64,000 nt of DNA from Myxococcus xanthus (GTDB lineage: Bacteria > Myxococcota > Myxococcia > Myxococcales > Myxococcaceae), in the NCBI RefSeq assembly GCF_006402735.1, contig NZ_CP017174.1:995001-1059000 (forward strand), given 5' to 3'. Shown in pieces: positions 41,629 to 51,280 of the stretch. The number at the start of each line of letters is the position of its first letter. The stretch's first letter is position 1. Position numbers and translations under genes: made by a program. The notes under the pieces are model-generated. The model did not search any database. It saw nothing but the letters and a program-made list of their open reading frames with translations, and was not told where the DNA came from.

Positions 41629-43305
41629 ATGGCTCCCTCCAAACCCAGTGACATTCCCCTCGGCACGGTGCTGAGGGAGACCTATGAGATTGCAGGCGTC
41701 CTCGGCCGAGGTGGCATGGGGACCGTCTTCCTGGCCAACCACCTGCGGCTGCGCGGACGGCAGGTGGCCATCAAGGTGCTGCGCCACGACGCGGGCATGG
41801 GGGCCGAGGCCTTCGTGCGCTTCCGGCGCGAGGCGGAGATTGCCTCGAAGCTGGGGCACCCCAACATCGTCGAGGTGCTCGACTTCGACAGCCTCGAGGA
41901 CGGCTCGCCCTACATGGTGATGGAGTGTCTGCGCGGCATGCCGCTGTCGCGCAGGCTGCGCAAGGGCCCGATGACGCTGGAGGAGGTGTTCTCCTGCGCG
42001 CGGCAGATGGGCTCGGCGCTCCAGGCCGCGCACCGCGCGGGCATCGTCCACCGCGACCTCAAGCCGGGAAACGTGTTCCTCGTGCCCACCGAGGTGGGCG
42101 GCGTGATGATGGAGCATGTGAAGTTGCTCGACTTCGGCATCTCCAAGGTCATCGACTCGCAGAGCGTGCACACGCAGGGCGGCATCCTGCTGGGCACGCC
42201 GCAGTACATGGCGCCCGAGCAGGCCACCGGGAAGAACGGCGAGGTGGACCCGCGCACGGACATCTTCGCCTTCGGGTGCCTCGTCTACGAGATGCTGGCG
42301 CGTCGGCTTCCGTTCCGGGACAACGGCAACCTTCCGGAGCTCATCTACCGCATTGTCTATGATCCGCCGGAGCCCCTGGAGGCGTTGGTGCCGGGCCTGC
42401 CGGACCACGTCATCGCGGCGGTGGAGAAGTCGTTGGAGAAGCGCCCGGAGGACCGCTTCCCGGACGTGGCCAGCTTCATCTTCGCGCTGACGGGGCGCGC
42501 GCTCCAGACGATGGGCGAGGTGCCGATGCTCACGCCGCTGAGCACGCCGCAGCTCGCGGTGGAGCTGGCTCCGGAGTCGAAGCCGGAGACGGTGCCCGGC
42601 AGGCGCTCGGGACGCGGGACGAACGACGAAGACGCGAAGCCACAGGACGGGAACCCGCCATTCCGGGAGTCGGAGACGGTCAGCCTGGCCGCGCCGGTGC
42701 CCGCGGTGGTCCCGCCCCACGACGCCGCGACCATCGCCGAGGCGATGCCCTTGCCGGAGATGGAGGCGCCCCCGCCTCGGCCCGTCGTGGCGCCCGCGGA
42801 CGTCGTGCCCGCGCCCATCGCCCGTTCGCCCGTGGCGAGGCCGCACTCCGCGGCGTCTCCGGGGCCCAAGCGGACGCAAGGGGAACCCCCGCCGGAGAAA
42901 CCCCTCGCACCTGCTCCGTTGCCGCGCCGCACTGACGCGCCACCCCCACGTCCGCCAGCAGGGGACGCGCAGGCCGGTGCCGCGTCACCGAAGGTGGTCC
43001 CCGCGCCCATCGCGCGGGCGCCCGTGGCAGGGGGCCCGTCCGCGTCTGGCGCTGCCCGGAATGGACCGCCCTCGCCAGGCGCGGGCGCGGTGGGGTCGAC
43101 CGTGTTGCTGCATTCGAAGACGGGCGTGGCCCAGTCCGCCTCGCCGGGCGTGCTCGCCGCCCAGCCAAAGCGGAAGCTGACGCCGCTCACGGTGGCGATG
43201 ATGGTGGCGCTCGTCGCCGCCGTGGCCTTCGCCGTGTGGCCACGGCCGGATCCACGCGTGGAGGCGTCCGGAAATCGCGCCGCGCCCGCTGCTGGCGCGG
43301 AGTAG
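41629..43305 (+). CDS. Ser/Thr protein kinase with Pro-rich region and C-terminal membrane helix
   Basis: The 558-residue product has an N-terminal Hanks-type kinase domain (about residues 18-275): LGRGGMGTVF, the ATP-binding Lys in VAIKVLR, the catalytic loop HRDLKPGNVF, DFGISK and MAPEQATG. All catalytic residues are present. Residues about 290-520 are Pro/Ala-rich with no fold, including two near-identical segments (VPAPIARSPVA, VPAPIARAPVA). A single membrane helix (LTVAMMVALVAAVAFAVW) lies near the C-terminus, leaving about 20 residues outside. The kinase domain therefore faces the cytoplasm. No ribosome site precedes the ATG. The signal sensed is unknown. Confidence 0.92.
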   Translation: MAPSKPSDIPLGTVLRETYEIAGVLGRGGMGTVFLANHLRLRGRQVAIKVLRHDAGMGAEAFVRFRREAEIASKLGHPNIVEVLDFDSLEDGSPYMVMECLRGMPLSRRLRKGPMTLEEVFSCARQMGSALQAAHRAGIVHRDLKPGNVFLVPTEVGGVMMEHVKLLDFGISKVIDSQSVHTQGGILLGTPQYMAPEQATGKNGEVDPRTDIFAFGCLVYEMLARRLPFRDNGNLPELIYRIVYDPPEPLEALVPGLPDHVIAAVEKSLEKRPEDRFPDVASFIFALTGRALQTMGEVPMLTPLSTPQLAVELAPESKPETVPGRRSGRGTNDEDAKPQDGNPPFRESETVSLAAPVPAVVPPHDAATIAEAMPLPEMEAPPPRPVVAPADVVPAPIARSPVARPHSAASPGPKRTQGEPPPEKPLAPAPLPRRTDAPPPRPPAGDAQAGAASPKVVPAPIARAPVAGGPSASGAARNGPPSPGAGAVGSTVLLHSKTGVAQSASPGVLAAQPKRKLTPLTVAMMVALVAAVAFAVWPRPDPRVEASGNRAAPAAGAE

Positions 43306-43313
43306 CGTCCTCC

Positions 43314-43652
43314 CTACGTGGAGGCGTCAGGTGCGATGACCGAGAGTGTCTCGAGCGCGAGGCCGTGCTCGGGCTGAATCCAGAACGTGCCTCGCCCCTC
43401 GGGCGACCAGCCGAGCCTCCTGGCCAGCAGGATGGCCTCGCGGGCGTCACGTGGCAGGGCGGCCGAGTCATCCGTCATGCCGTTGCCTTTCCCCTCGAGG
43501 TTCACCGCCAGCATGGGACCGACCTTCCGGTCCTCCTCCGTCTGGAACCAGGCGCGGATCCGGACGACCCGGACGCCGGACACGTAGCGCCAGTCCCCGA
43601 CCCACGCGTACGCCAGGCCGTCGACCACCAGCTTCCGGTGCTTCTTCTTCAC
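43314..43652 (-). CDS. Small conserved-looking protein, unknown function
   Basis: The 112-residue product starts at a GTG as MKKKHRKLVVDGLAYAWVGD. It is basic at the N-terminus, has two Trp in the first half and a pair of short beta-like segments (VRVVRIRAWFQTEED, TFWIQPEHGLALETL). No family is recognised. Amino-acid composition is normal and third-position GC is high, so it is probably real. It converges on the kinase gene with an 8-bp gap. Confidence 0.65.
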   Translation of the reverse strand: MKKKHRKLVVDGLAYAWVGDWRYVSGVRVVRIRAWFQTEEDRKVGPMLAVNLEGKGNGMTDDSAALPRDAREAILLARRLGWSPEGRGTFWIQPEHGLALETLSVIAPDAST

Positions 43653-44057
43653 GGTACTGAACCCTCCAGCGCCCCTCGAATATCAGCCAGGCAGGACCGT
43701 GGGGCCGTGCCCTGTCAGGACTCGGACCGAACCCGACCTGCTGAGTTCGAGGCCCGACACGCCCGGACAGGACGCAGCAGGGCGTTGGTGCGGCGCGTCA
43801 GGGATTACGTATCCTGATGAGGACTGACACGTCGGTTCCTGTCATGTCGAACACCGAGCGTATGCGGGCACAGGGAGGGCAAGGGGCCCTCGGGGGGAGC
43901 CTGTCATCGCCGGTGGACCCACCGTGTACGGCCACGTCCCCCCGGGGCGGACGGCCGTCCAGGGCCCGGTTCCAGCCGGGAGGGGGCTCGGCTGGGACCG
44001 GGGGCCCTGTGTGATGTAGCATCGCTGACAGTGCCGGGGGGAAAGGGGAGATGCGCG
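43653..44057. other. Intergenic region, 405 bp
   Basis: I see no convincing gene. Short frames here are Gly/Pro/Arg-rich shadows. The region contains an imperfect dyad (TCAGGGAT/ATCCTGA near 43799-43818) and must hold promoters for the leftward small gene and the rightward cyclase-like gene. Confidence 0.45.
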
Positions 44058-44657
44058 ATGGTGGTGGAGGCTCCAGAACCCGGGAAACTATCGGCGATTC
44101 TCTTCACGGGCATTGAAGGCCCTGATGGGCTCTCATGGCGTGACGAATCGCTCCAGAACGACATGCGGGATGAGCATGCGCTGCTCGTCCGTGAGTTGTT
44201 GCCGCGCCATGGAGGGCGCGAGGTGAAGCGGCTGGAGGATGGCTTCCTCCTGGAGTTCGAGGGCGGCCCCGCGGCGGTGGACTTCGGTCTGGAATTGCAG
44301 CGCGTCCTGGACGCCCGAAATGGAGACGTGTCCGCCGAGCGCCGGGTCGTCCTCCGTGTGGGTGTCCACCTGGGGATGGTGGTCCACCGCGACGGTGACG
44401 TGTTTGGAGAAGGCGTCAACCTGGCCGCGCGCATCGAGGCGCTGGCCCGTCCCGGCACGCTCTATGTCAGCGAGACGGTGGCGCGTCAGGTGGAAGGCCG
44501 CCTGGCTTCACCGCCGGTTCGCCTGGGCCGTGGCGAGATGAAGAACATCCGGTTGCCCGTGGCCGTCTACCGCATCGACCCGCCCGAGCACCGCCGCCGG
44601 ATGCCGCTGCTGTCGCGCATGCGCTCCTTCTGGGGGCGCCGGAGCGCGGCGAACTGA
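44058..44657 (+). CDS. Degenerate class III adenylate/guanylate cyclase-domain protein
   Basis: The 199-residue protein is a lone cyclase homology domain. Recognisable parts are ILFTGIEGPDG (usual FTDIEGST), EDGFLLEFEGG (usual GDGxLxxF), RVGVHLGMVVHRDGDVFGEG and VNLAARIEALARPGTLYVSE. The first metal-binding Asp (FTD) is Gly here, while the Asp of the second motif remains. Loss of one metal ligand suggests a weak or inactive enzyme that may serve as a regulatory partner. GGGGAG lies seven bases before the ATG. The C-terminal 25 residues are basic. No membrane or sensor domain is attached. Confidence 0.85.
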   Translation: MVVEAPEPGKLSAILFTGIEGPDGLSWRDESLQNDMRDEHALLVRELLPRHGGREVKRLEDGFLLEFEGGPAAVDFGLELQRVLDARNGDVSAERRVVLRVGVHLGMVVHRDGDVFGEGVNLAARIEALARPGTLYVSETVARQVEGRLASPPVRLGRGEMKNIRLPVAVYRIDPPEHRRRMPLLSRMRSFWGRRSAAN

Positions 44658-44708
44658 CGCGCACAAGCGCGGGCGGGCCTGGGCGAGCGGCGTTATAGAG
44701 GCCGCCCC

Positions 44709-45356
44709 ATGCCCCAGCTCACGCTCGTCGTCGGTTCGAAGAACTACTCATCCTGGTCCCTGCGGCCCTACCTCGCGCTGGCCCACACGGGACAGCCCTT
44801 CCAGGAGGTGGTGATTCCGCTGGCTGCACCGGACACTGATGACCGGATTGCCCGGTACTCCCCCAGCAAGCGCGTGCCGGTGCTCCAGCACGGCGACCTG
44901 ACCATCTGGGACTCGCTGGCCATCTGTGAGTACCTCGCGGAGGCCTTCCCCCAGGCCCAGCTGTGGCCCCAGGACACGGCGGCTCGCGCGGTGGCCCGCG
45001 CCGTCACCGCGGAGATGCACTCCGGCTTCAGCGCGCTCCGGCAGCACATGAACATGAACCTGCGCGCGCGCAGCCCGGGCAAGGGCCGTGCGCCCGGCGT
45101 GGCGGAGGACATCGCCCGCATCCAGGCCCTCTGGAATGACTGTCGCGGCCGCTTCGGCCAGGGCGGGCCCTTCCTCTTCGGCCGCTTCTCCATCGCGGAT
45201 GCCTTCTACGCGCCCGTCGTCACCCGCTTCGTCACCTACGACGTGGCGCTGGACGCGGTGAGCGCGGCCTACCGCGACGCGGTGCTCTCGCTGCCCGCGC
45301 TCCAGAAGTGGACCGAGGAAGGCCGGAGCGAGCCCGGCATCCCGAAGTACGAATGA
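44709..45356 (+). CDS. Glutathione S-transferase family protein
   Basis: The 215-residue protein has the GST N-domain start LTLVVGSKNYSSWSLRPYLA (the active-site Ser is in this loop), PSKRVPVLQHGDLTIWDSLA for glutathione binding, and a helical C-domain with FLFGRFSIADAFYAPVVTRF. The NYSSWSLR pattern is typical of a group of small proteobacterial GSTs of unknown substrate. Cytoplasmic. It is 51 bp from the cyclase-like gene and could share its transcript. Confidence 0.9.
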   Translation: MPQLTLVVGSKNYSSWSLRPYLALAHTGQPFQEVVIPLAAPDTDDRIARYSPSKRVPVLQHGDLTIWDSLAICEYLAEAFPQAQLWPQDTAARAVARAVTAEMHSGFSALRQHMNMNLRARSPGKGRAPGVAEDIARIQALWNDCRGRFGQGGPFLFGRFSIADAFYAPVVTRFVTYDVALDAVSAAYRDAVLSLPALQKWTEEGRSEPGIPKYE

Positions 45357-45374
45357 GCCTTCGCTCCAAGCGCG

Positions 45375-45896
45375 CTACCTGCTCGCGGGGGCCGGCGTCA
45401 CCTCTTCGATTCGGGTGGCGCCGTCCTGGTCCACCGCGAGCTTCAGGTGGGGCGTGCCCTTCGCATCATGCAGGACGATGCTCGCCACGCCCTCCTCCAC
45501 GCCGATGACGATGCGCTCCTTCCAGTCGTGCCGGAAGGTGATGTTGGGCTTGCCCTGGATGAGCCCCATGCACATCGCCTCGTAGCCTTCCTCGCTGTCG
45601 AAGCAGAGGCCGTTGATGCCGATGCTGTCGAGCATCCCGAGCCCGCCGACCTCCTGTCCGGACGCGTTCATGAACTGGATGCCGTAGGCCGTTACCGCGC
45701 GCTTGAGCCCCTTGGGGTCGGGCATGGGCGCCGCGATGCGGATGCGCGCCTGTCCGTGCTCGTCGACGATGTTCAGCTCACGCACGGACAGCGACGCGGC
45801 AGCGGGGGCGGTGTTCACGCTCGTGCACGCGCCGAGCAGACCCAGGGCACAGCAGCCCGCCCACATCGACAACCGGGGGAGAAGGGAAGGGGACAT
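45375..45896 (-). CDS. Predicted lipoprotein
   Basis: The 173-residue product has the signal MSPSLLPRLSMWAGCCALGL then LGAC, with Cys24 the likely lipidated residue. The mature part is beta-rich: ELNIVDEHGQARIRIAAPMP, GLGMLDSIGINGLCFDSEEG, HLKLAVDQDGATRIEEV. The repeated pattern of short turns suggests a beta-solenoid-like or beta-sandwich fold, as in other proteins whose strands read V-D-x-G-x-A-R-I. I cannot name the family. A longer reading from 45968 lacks a signal peptide. Convergent with the GST gene. Confidence 0.78.
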   Translation of the reverse strand: MSPSLLPRLSMWAGCCALGLLGACTSVNTAPAAASLSVRELNIVDEHGQARIRIAAPMPDPKGLKRAVTAYGIQFMNASGQEVGGLGMLDSIGINGLCFDSEEGYEAMCMGLIQGKPNITFRHDWKERIVIGVEEGVASIVLHDAKGTPHLKLAVDQDGATRIEEVTPAPASR

Positions 45897-46006
45897 CGCG
45901 AGCAGACCTTTCGGAGGACGTCGGGGGAAGGACGCCACCGTAGGGAGCCCGCACAACGCCAGGGCCATGGCGGTGCGGTCGTTTCGTCACGCTTCGGTCA
46001 TGGCTG

Positions 46007-46831
46007 TCAGCCCAGCGCGCCGTCGCGCACGCGCGCGAACAGCGCGTCGTAGTGGCCTTCCGCGTAGAGCCGCACCAACTCCGGGTAGCGGCCCTGGCGC
46101 AGCTCGCGCAGGTACGCGTACTTCGTGGCGTGGTAACCCGCGACCGCCCATGCCAGGTGGGAGGCCTCCGCGCCGCCGCGCCACAGCGCGCCCTTCAGCA
46201 GACAGTCGCGCGCCCAGGACGCCAGGCGTTGCACGCCCACGGGCTTGAGGCCGCGCTGCTCGGCATGGGCGCGCAGGGCCCACAGCAAGGCATAGCGGTC
46301 CTCCTTCTGCGCGCGGTACTCCACCGACGTGGCGAAGCGGTGCTCGATGAAGGCGCGGACGCGTCCGCCCGCCAGCTTCGGCAGGGCCTCGTGGACAATC
46401 TGCTCCGGCCGCCACACGGCCTTGTCCCGGCGCACCAGCCGCGCTCGCCACTGCGTCCGGTAGCGGAAGCGGTGCGTCCCCAGCTCGGCCCAGTCGCGGC
46501 GGGGCAGCCGGTACACGGCCTCCGTGGGCGAAGAGGCCTTCCACGCCCGCAGCGTCTCCACCGCCTCGGGTCCCAGCAGCTCGTCCGAGTCGAGGAAGAA
46601 GACGTAGTCACAGGGCGCCAGGGCATTCACCGCGGCCGCGCGCGCGGCGCCGTAGCCCCGCCACGCATGGGACACGGAGCGCGCGCCCAGCGAACGCACC
46701 AGCTCCGCTGAGCCATCCGTGGCCCCGGAGTCCAGCGCCACCACGTCATCGCAGAGCGCCAGCAGCCCGCGCAGGCACGGCTCCAGCGTGTCCCGGTTGT
46801 TCCGGTGCAGGACGTATCCGCTCAGCTTCAT
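46007..46831 (-). CDS. Glycosyltransferase family 2 (WaaE/KdtX-like)
   Basis: The 274-residue GT-A enzyme begins LSGYVLHRNNRDTLEPCLRG and has DDVVALDSGATDGSAELVRS and the metal-binding FLDSDELLG. The ordering and the C-terminal helical region (WALRAHAEQRGLKPVGVQRL) match the WaaE/KdtX group that adds glucose or heptose to lipopolysaccharide inner core. It should act at the cytoplasmic face of the inner membrane. Its ATG overlaps the stop of the upstream HAD phosphatase gene, indicating coupled synthesis. Confidence 0.9.
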   Translation of the reverse strand: MKLSGYVLHRNNRDTLEPCLRGLLALCDDVVALDSGATDGSAELVRSLGARSVSHAWRGYGAARAAAVNALAPCDYVFFLDSDELLGPEAVETLRAWKASSPTEAVYRLPRRDWAELGTHRFRYRTQWRARLVRRDKAVWRPEQIVHEALPKLAGGRVRAFIEHRFATSVEYRAQKEDRYALLWALRAHAEQRGLKPVGVQRLASWARDCLLKGALWRGGAEASHLAWAVAGYHATKYAYLRELRQGRYPELVRLYAEGHYDALFARVRDGALG

Positions 46832-47427
46832 AGACCCAGGGCCTTGAGCTGCGCGTCGAAGGCATCGGCGGTGGTGAAGAGCCGGCCTTGAATCCCCACG
46901 GCCTCGGCGGCCTGGACGAATTCGGGCAGGTCGTCGAAGAAGACGGCCTCCTCCGGGGCGCAGCCCACGCCCGCCAGCGCGAGCCGGAAGATGTCCGGCT
47001 CCGGCTTCACGTGGCCCACCTCGCAGCTCATCACCACGCTGTCGAAGCGCTGGAGCACCGGCAGCAGCGGGCGCAGGTAGGCGACGTGCAGCGCGTTGGT
47101 GTTGGACACCAGCCCCACGCGCACCCGGCCCAAGAGCGACTCCACGCGAGGCAACACGGCGTCATGCAGCGTGAAGTGGCTGCTCCACAGCGGGGCGAAC
47201 ACCGCCATGGGCAGGTCCACGTCCAGCGCGCGGCACACGTCCTGGCGGATGCCCTCCGCGCCCAGCACGCCCCGGTTGGCGTCCGTCCACCCCGCGCCCG
47301 TCAGCCGCCGGGCCACCTCCGCGGCCTCCAGGCCCGCGCGGGCACCCAGCCGGGAGAAGAGCAGGGTGTTGTCGTGGAAGACGAGGACGTTGCCCAGGTC
47401 CAGCAGCACTGCCTTCACCTGCGCCAT
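46828..47427 (-). CDS. HAD-family hydrolase
   Basis: The 199-residue phosphatase-like protein has motif I LLDLGNVLVFHDNT, where the usual second Asp (DxD) is replaced by Gly-Asn (DLGNV), as in YihX-like members; motif II VGLVSNTNALH; motif III Lys in GHVKPEPDIF; and motif IV FFDDLPEFVQAA. It probably dephosphorylates a small sugar phosphate. The start at 47427 gives the normal family N-terminus. It overlaps the glycosyltransferase gene by four bases, so the pair may act on the same sugar. Confidence 0.9.
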   Translation of the reverse strand: MAQVKAVLLDLGNVLVFHDNTLLFSRLGARAGLEAAEVARRLTGAGWTDANRGVLGAEGIRQDVCRALDVDLPMAVFAPLWSSHFTLHDAVLPRVESLLGRVRVGLVSNTNALHVAYLRPLLPVLQRFDSVVMSCEVGHVKPEPDIFRLALAGVGCAPEEAVFFDDLPEFVQAAEAVGIQGRLFTTADAFDAQLKALGL

Positions 47428-47437
47428 GCATGCTCCT

Positions 47438-49333
47438 TCAGATGCGATAAGCGCGGGCCACGTCCTGCATCTGCTCGGATACATCCTGGAGCAGCTTCGC
47501 CGCCCGGGTAGTGGCCGCCAGGCTCTCCTGGGTGTCGTTCATCATGGAGGACAGGTCCGTGACCGCGCTGAAAATCTGGGCGATGCCCGCGTTCTGCTGA
47601 CTCACCGCGCCGGCAATCTGCCGCACCGCGGTGGCGTTGTCCTGGATGATGGCGGCCAGCTCCTTCAGCCGCTCGCCGGTGCCGCGCACCTGCTCCAGGC
47701 CGCTCTCCATATGCGTGTAGCCCTGCTCCGTCATCTTCGCGGTGGAGAGGATGGCGCTGCTCAAATCGCCCAGGATTTCGCGCACCCGGTCCGTGGCCTG
47801 GATGGACTGGTCCGCCAGGCTGCGAATCTCGCGCGCCACGACGCCAAAGCCCTTGCCGTGCTCGCCGGAGCGGACGGACTCGATGGCGGCGTTGAGCGCC
47901 AGCATGTTGGACTGGTCCGCCAGGTCCTTCACTGTCTGGGTGATTCCGCCAATCTGCTGCGTGCGCTCGTTGAGCTGGGCGATGCGCTCCGTCATCTGCT
48001 CGGCCTGGGACAGGATTTCGGAGAAGCCGCCCAGGCTGTCCCGGATGGCCCCTTCGCCCGCGCGTCCCACCTCTTCGGCCATGGAGGCGCGCTTGAGCAC
48101 GTCCTCCGCCTTCTCCGAGGCCAGCATCGACGTCTGCTTGATTTCCTGCGCCGTCACCTGCGTCTGCTGGAGGGCCGCGGCCTGACGGGCCACGTTGCGC
48201 TCCTGCTGCGTCGACGCCGTCTGCAGCTCCGCCACCGTCTCACTGAGCACTCGCGTGCCGGTGTGCAGGCTCTGCGCCGTCTCCCGCAGCTGGAACACCA
48301 GCAGGCCGAAGGCGCCGGCCAGCTCGCCCACCTCGTCGTTGCCGGCCTTCACGTCCAGCGTCTGCGTGAGGTCGCCCTCGCTCACCAGCCGCGTCACCGC
48401 CGCGCGCAGGGCCAGCACGGGACCGGAGATGCGGTGCGACAGCAGCCACGCGCCCACGACGGCCAGCACGATGAAACCCACCGCCATCAACAGCGCCACC
48501 CGGCTCACGCGCACCACCGGGGCGTAGGCCTCCGCCGGGTCCACGCGCGCCACGAAGTGCCAGCCGTCGGCCACGTCGCGCACGTCCGTGCCGTTGACGG
48601 CCGTGACGGCCAGCAGCGCGTCATTGCCCTGGGCGTTCGCGCCGCGCGAGTCGTACATCGGCGTGCCGTCCGGCCGCTGGAGGGTAATCGAGAAGCTCTT
48701 CAGTGCGCGCTGATGGGCACGGGCCAGCGCCGGTTGCACCAACTGGTCCACGTGCGCCCAGTCGAAGGCGGCCAGCAGCACACCCATCCGGTGCTTGGAG
48801 ACCGGGTCCAGCACCGGGAAGGCCAGCGACAGCACGTGGCCGGTGAAGATGGGGTGCTCCTCGGTGATGCCCTCGCTGCTGGTGCGCCCCTGCTGGGCCT
48901 CCGCGAACCAGGGGCTGCGCCGCACCTCGTCCTGCCGGCGCAGGTATTCGTCGCGCAGGGCGGGGGTATTGGCGGAGATGGCGCGGCCGGTGTCGTCGAA
49001 GACGACGATGCCGTTGAGGGTGAGGTAGCGGCTCTGGAGCACGCCGAGCATGGCGTCGGCGGGCGACACGTCACCCCGCAGCGCGGCACGGACCGCGGGG
49101 TCCTCGGCCCAGCCGCGGGCGCTCGCCTCCCGTTCGGCCAGCGTCGACTCCAGCAGGTCCTTCACGCCTTCGGCCTCGCTCAGCAGCGACGCGTGAATCT
49201 GCTCTTCCATCACCTGCCGCGCGCTACGGGCCTGGAGCCAGGTCAGCGTCAGCAGCGGGACGACCGACAGCAGCGTCGCGTAGAGCGTGAGGCGTCCACG
49301 AAGGGACTTGGTTCCAGGAAGAGAAAGGGCCAT
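47438..49333 (-). CDS. Methyl-accepting chemotaxis protein
   Basis: The 631-residue chemoreceptor has a first membrane helix ([20 protein letters not shown]), a periplasmic Cache-type sensor at about residues 40-270, a second helix ([20 protein letters not shown]), a HAMP domain, and the cytoplasmic signalling coiled coil. The hairpin tip is [20 protein letters not shown], which binds CheA and CheW. No Che genes are adjacent, so it joins a pathway encoded elsewhere. The ligand is unknown. Its stop is 10 bp ahead of the HAD start on the same strand, so the three genes may form one transcript. Confidence 0.95.
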   Translation of the reverse strand: MALSLPGTKSLRGRLTLYATLLSVVPLLTLTWLQARSARQVMEEQIHASLLSEAEGVKDLLESTLAEREASARGWAEDPAVRAALRGDVSPADAMLGVLQSRYLTLNGIVVFDDTGRAISANTPALRDEYLRRQDEVRRSPWFAEAQQGRTSSEGITEEHPIFTGHVLSLAFPVLDPVSKHRMGVLLAAFDWAHVDQLVQPALARAHQRALKSFSITLQRPDGTPMYDSRGANAQGNDALLAVTAVNGTDVRDVADGWHFVARVDPAEAYAPVVRVSRVALLMAVGFIVLAVVGAWLLSHRISGPVLALRAAVTRLVSEGDLTQTLDVKAGNDEVGELAGAFGLLVFQLRETAQSLHTGTRVLSETVAELQTASTQQERNVARQAAALQQTQVTAQEIKQTSMLASEKAEDVLKRASMAEEVGRAGEGAIRDSLGGFSEILSQAEQMTERIAQLNERTQQIGGITQTVKDLADQSNMLALNAAIESVRSGEHGKGFGVVAREIRSLADQSIQATDRVREILGDLSSAILSTAKMTEQGYTHMESGLEQVRGTGERLKELAAIIQDNATAVRQIAGAVSQQNAGIAQIFSAVTDLSSMMNDTQESLAATTRAAKLLQDVSEQMQDVARAYRI

Positions 49334-49430
49334 GTGGCGCGGCGGGCAGCGTGCGGGGGCCTCCCAGAAAGGTCGGCTCCCGTCCTATAGCAGAGCCCCG
49401 CGTCTCCAGGGCACCCCCGCGCCTGCCTGC

Positions 49431-49871
49431 TCAGATGACAGGCACCCGGTTGGGCAACTCCTTCGCCGGGACGTTGGAGTAGTCCGAGTCCACGTCCAGG
49501 AGGACGCGCTGCCGGACCCGGGCGCTCAGCGAGCGGCGAATCCTCCCCAGGAATCCCGGCGGCGCCGCGATGACCAGCTTGTCGAAGTCGTGCCGGTCAT
49601 GTGCCTTGTCCAGGAACACGGACAGCTCGCGGGCGAAGCGGTCGTGCTCCAGCTCCCGTCGCCCATTGGGCTCGTTCTCCGCCGGCGGGCCGTGCAGGGT
49701 GCCGGCATTGGGGTTGTCCGCCTGCTCAATCAGCTCTGCCTGACGGGCCCGACTCTCGTCGTGGTGGAACTCCTCCACCAGCCGCCAGTCCTCTTCCGCC
49801 TTCGCGTCCGTCGCGAAGAGGCGGGCCCGGCTTGCGTTCCCCACCAGAATCCAGAGCGTCCCATTCGCCAT
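49431..49871 (-). CDS. Host_attach-family protein (baeRF-like fold)
   Basis: The 146-residue protein matches the Host_attach family, originally described in Agrobacterium attachment. Family features are WILVGNASRARLFATD at the start, RHDFDKLVIAAPPGFLGRIR and the end SKDYSNVPA-type segment, here SDYSNVPAKELPNRVPV. The fold is related to the translation-linked baeRF domains, so a role in attachment here is doubtful. The ATG at 49871 is favoured because AAGGAG lies nine bases ahead; the ATG at 49880 directly abuts it. Confidence 0.87.
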   Translation of the reverse strand: MANGTLWILVGNASRARLFATDAKAEEDWRLVEEFHHDESRARQAELIEQADNPNAGTLHGPPAENEPNGRRELEHDRFARELSVFLDKAHDRHDFDKLVIAAPPGFLGRIRRSLSARVRQRVLLDVDSDYSNVPAKELPNRVPVI

Positions 49872-50066
49872 GTCGTGCATCTCCTTGCGCTATAGAGTGG
49901 GAGATGCGGACCCCTCGGGGCCAAGGCAAGCTTCCCCAGACGAGCCGCACGCCCGCCGAGCGCAGGGCAGGCAGCCAGACCGCGCGCCATTGACGGGTTT
50001 TGCGGGGACTGAGGGCGCCACGGGCGCCTCATTCCGTTGCGCGGAGCGTCGCGATACAAGGGGGCC

Positions 50067-51275
50067 ATGCGTATTCCCGTTGCTCCCGTCACCGCCCTGC
50101 TGGCGCTCGCGCTGCTGGCTGCTCCCTCGTGGGCTCAGGAGCAGGGTGGGTTGGGTCTGGACCTCACCTCGGACGCCCCCGCCGAGCAGCAGGGAATGGA
50201 CATTGGGTTGGACCTGCGTCCCAGCAATGCCAACGCGGACTTGCTGCCTCGCTTCGCGTTGGTGGGGCTCTACGCGACAGAGCGCGCGGGCGCGCAGCAG
50301 GCGTCGAGCTGGGTGGAGGCCCTGGCGCGCGGGGCGCTGTCCTCCGCCATGGTGGCGCAGGCGTCGGACCTGGTGGAGACGCGTGAGCGGCTGGCGGAGG
50401 GCCACGACGCGGCGGTGCGCTGCGCGGAGGCCGCGTGCTTCGCCGAGCCCGCGGAGTTGCTGGACGCGGACCTGCTGACCACCGCGCGTCTGTCTTTGGA
50501 GGACGCGGGCTGGACGTTGCGGACGTGGACCTACGACAGGGATCGCCGCGTGGTGCACGAGGACTTCGTGACGGGGCGCAACCCTCGCGACGAGGACTTC
50601 GTGAACGAAGCCGCCGCGATGTTGTCCAAGCGCCTGACGGCGTTGGCCCGGCCTCGCGCGATGCTGACGGTGAACGTCAACGTGCCGCAGGCGGTGGTGA
50701 AGGTGGGCGAGCGCATCGTGGGCGTGGGCAGCGTGGAGGTGCGTCAGGCGCCCGGTCCGGTGGTGTTGGAGGTGTCCGCCGACGAGTACGGCACCCACGC
50801 GCGCACCCTGGACCTCAAGCCCGGCGCGCGAGAGACGGTGGACGTCATGCTGGAGATTTCCGGCCCGGCGCCGGATGGGCCTCCCGATGATTCCGTGGCT
50901 GGCGTGGCGTCTTCCCGGAAGGCGCCTCGCAAGTCCCTGTTCAAGCGGCCCGCCCTCTACACGGCGCTGCTGGGGCTGGCCGCGGTGGGCGCGGGTGTGG
51001 TGATGGGCATGGCCGCCAAGGACGTGGAGAAGCGCGGGGGCGACGCGGATGGGGATGGCGTGTTCGACGTCACCCGCAAGGAGCGGCTGGACGCGCAGTC
51101 GCAGGCGAACCTGGCCACGGCGCTGCTGGTGGGCGGCGGCGCGGTGACGGCGGGCAGCGTGGCGTGGCTGGTGGTGGTGCCCGCGCGCAGCGCGCCCGCA
51201 TCGACGTCCGTGGCGCCTGGAAGCAGCGGCGGCGCCTCCACGTCCCTGCACCTCATGGTCGGCGGGAGTTTCTAG
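50067..51275 (+). CDS. Secreted protein with PEGA-like domain and membrane segments
   Basis: The 402-residue product has a Sec signal (MRIPVAPVTALLALALLAAP, cleavage near WAQ). Residues about 30-200 form an unrecognised domain with one Cys pair (RCAEAACF). Residues about 205-275 resemble a PEGA domain (MLTVNVNVPQAVVKVGERIV, VGSVEVRQAPGPVVLEVSAD). Two hydrophobic segments follow (ALYTALLGLAAVGAGVVMGM and TALLVGGGAVTAGSVAWLVV). It is probably a periplasmic protein anchored in the inner membrane. The MopE-repeat lipoprotein gene begins five bases after its stop. Confidence 0.75.
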   Translation: MRIPVAPVTALLALALLAAPSWAQEQGGLGLDLTSDAPAEQQGMDIGLDLRPSNANADLLPRFALVGLYATERAGAQQASSWVEALARGALSSAMVAQASDLVETRERLAEGHDAAVRCAEAACFAEPAELLDADLLTTARLSLEDAGWTLRTWTYDRDRRVVHEDFVTGRNPRDEDFVNEAAAMLSKRLTALARPRAMLTVNVNVPQAVVKVGERIVGVGSVEVRQAPGPVVLEVSADEYGTHARTLDLKPGARETVDVMLEISGPAPDGPPDDSVAGVASSRKAPRKSLFKRPALYTALLGLAAVGAGVVMGMAAKDVEKRGGDADGDGVFDVTRKERLDAQSQANLATALLVGGGAVTAGSVAWLVVVPARSAPASTSVAPGSSGGASTSLHLMVGGSF

Positions 51276-51280
51276 AGCCT

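Noticed and set aside
43817..44014. 65-residue frame in the gap before the cyclase-like gene
   Set aside because: Gly/Pro/Arg-rich, no ribosome site and no similarity to a known small protein.
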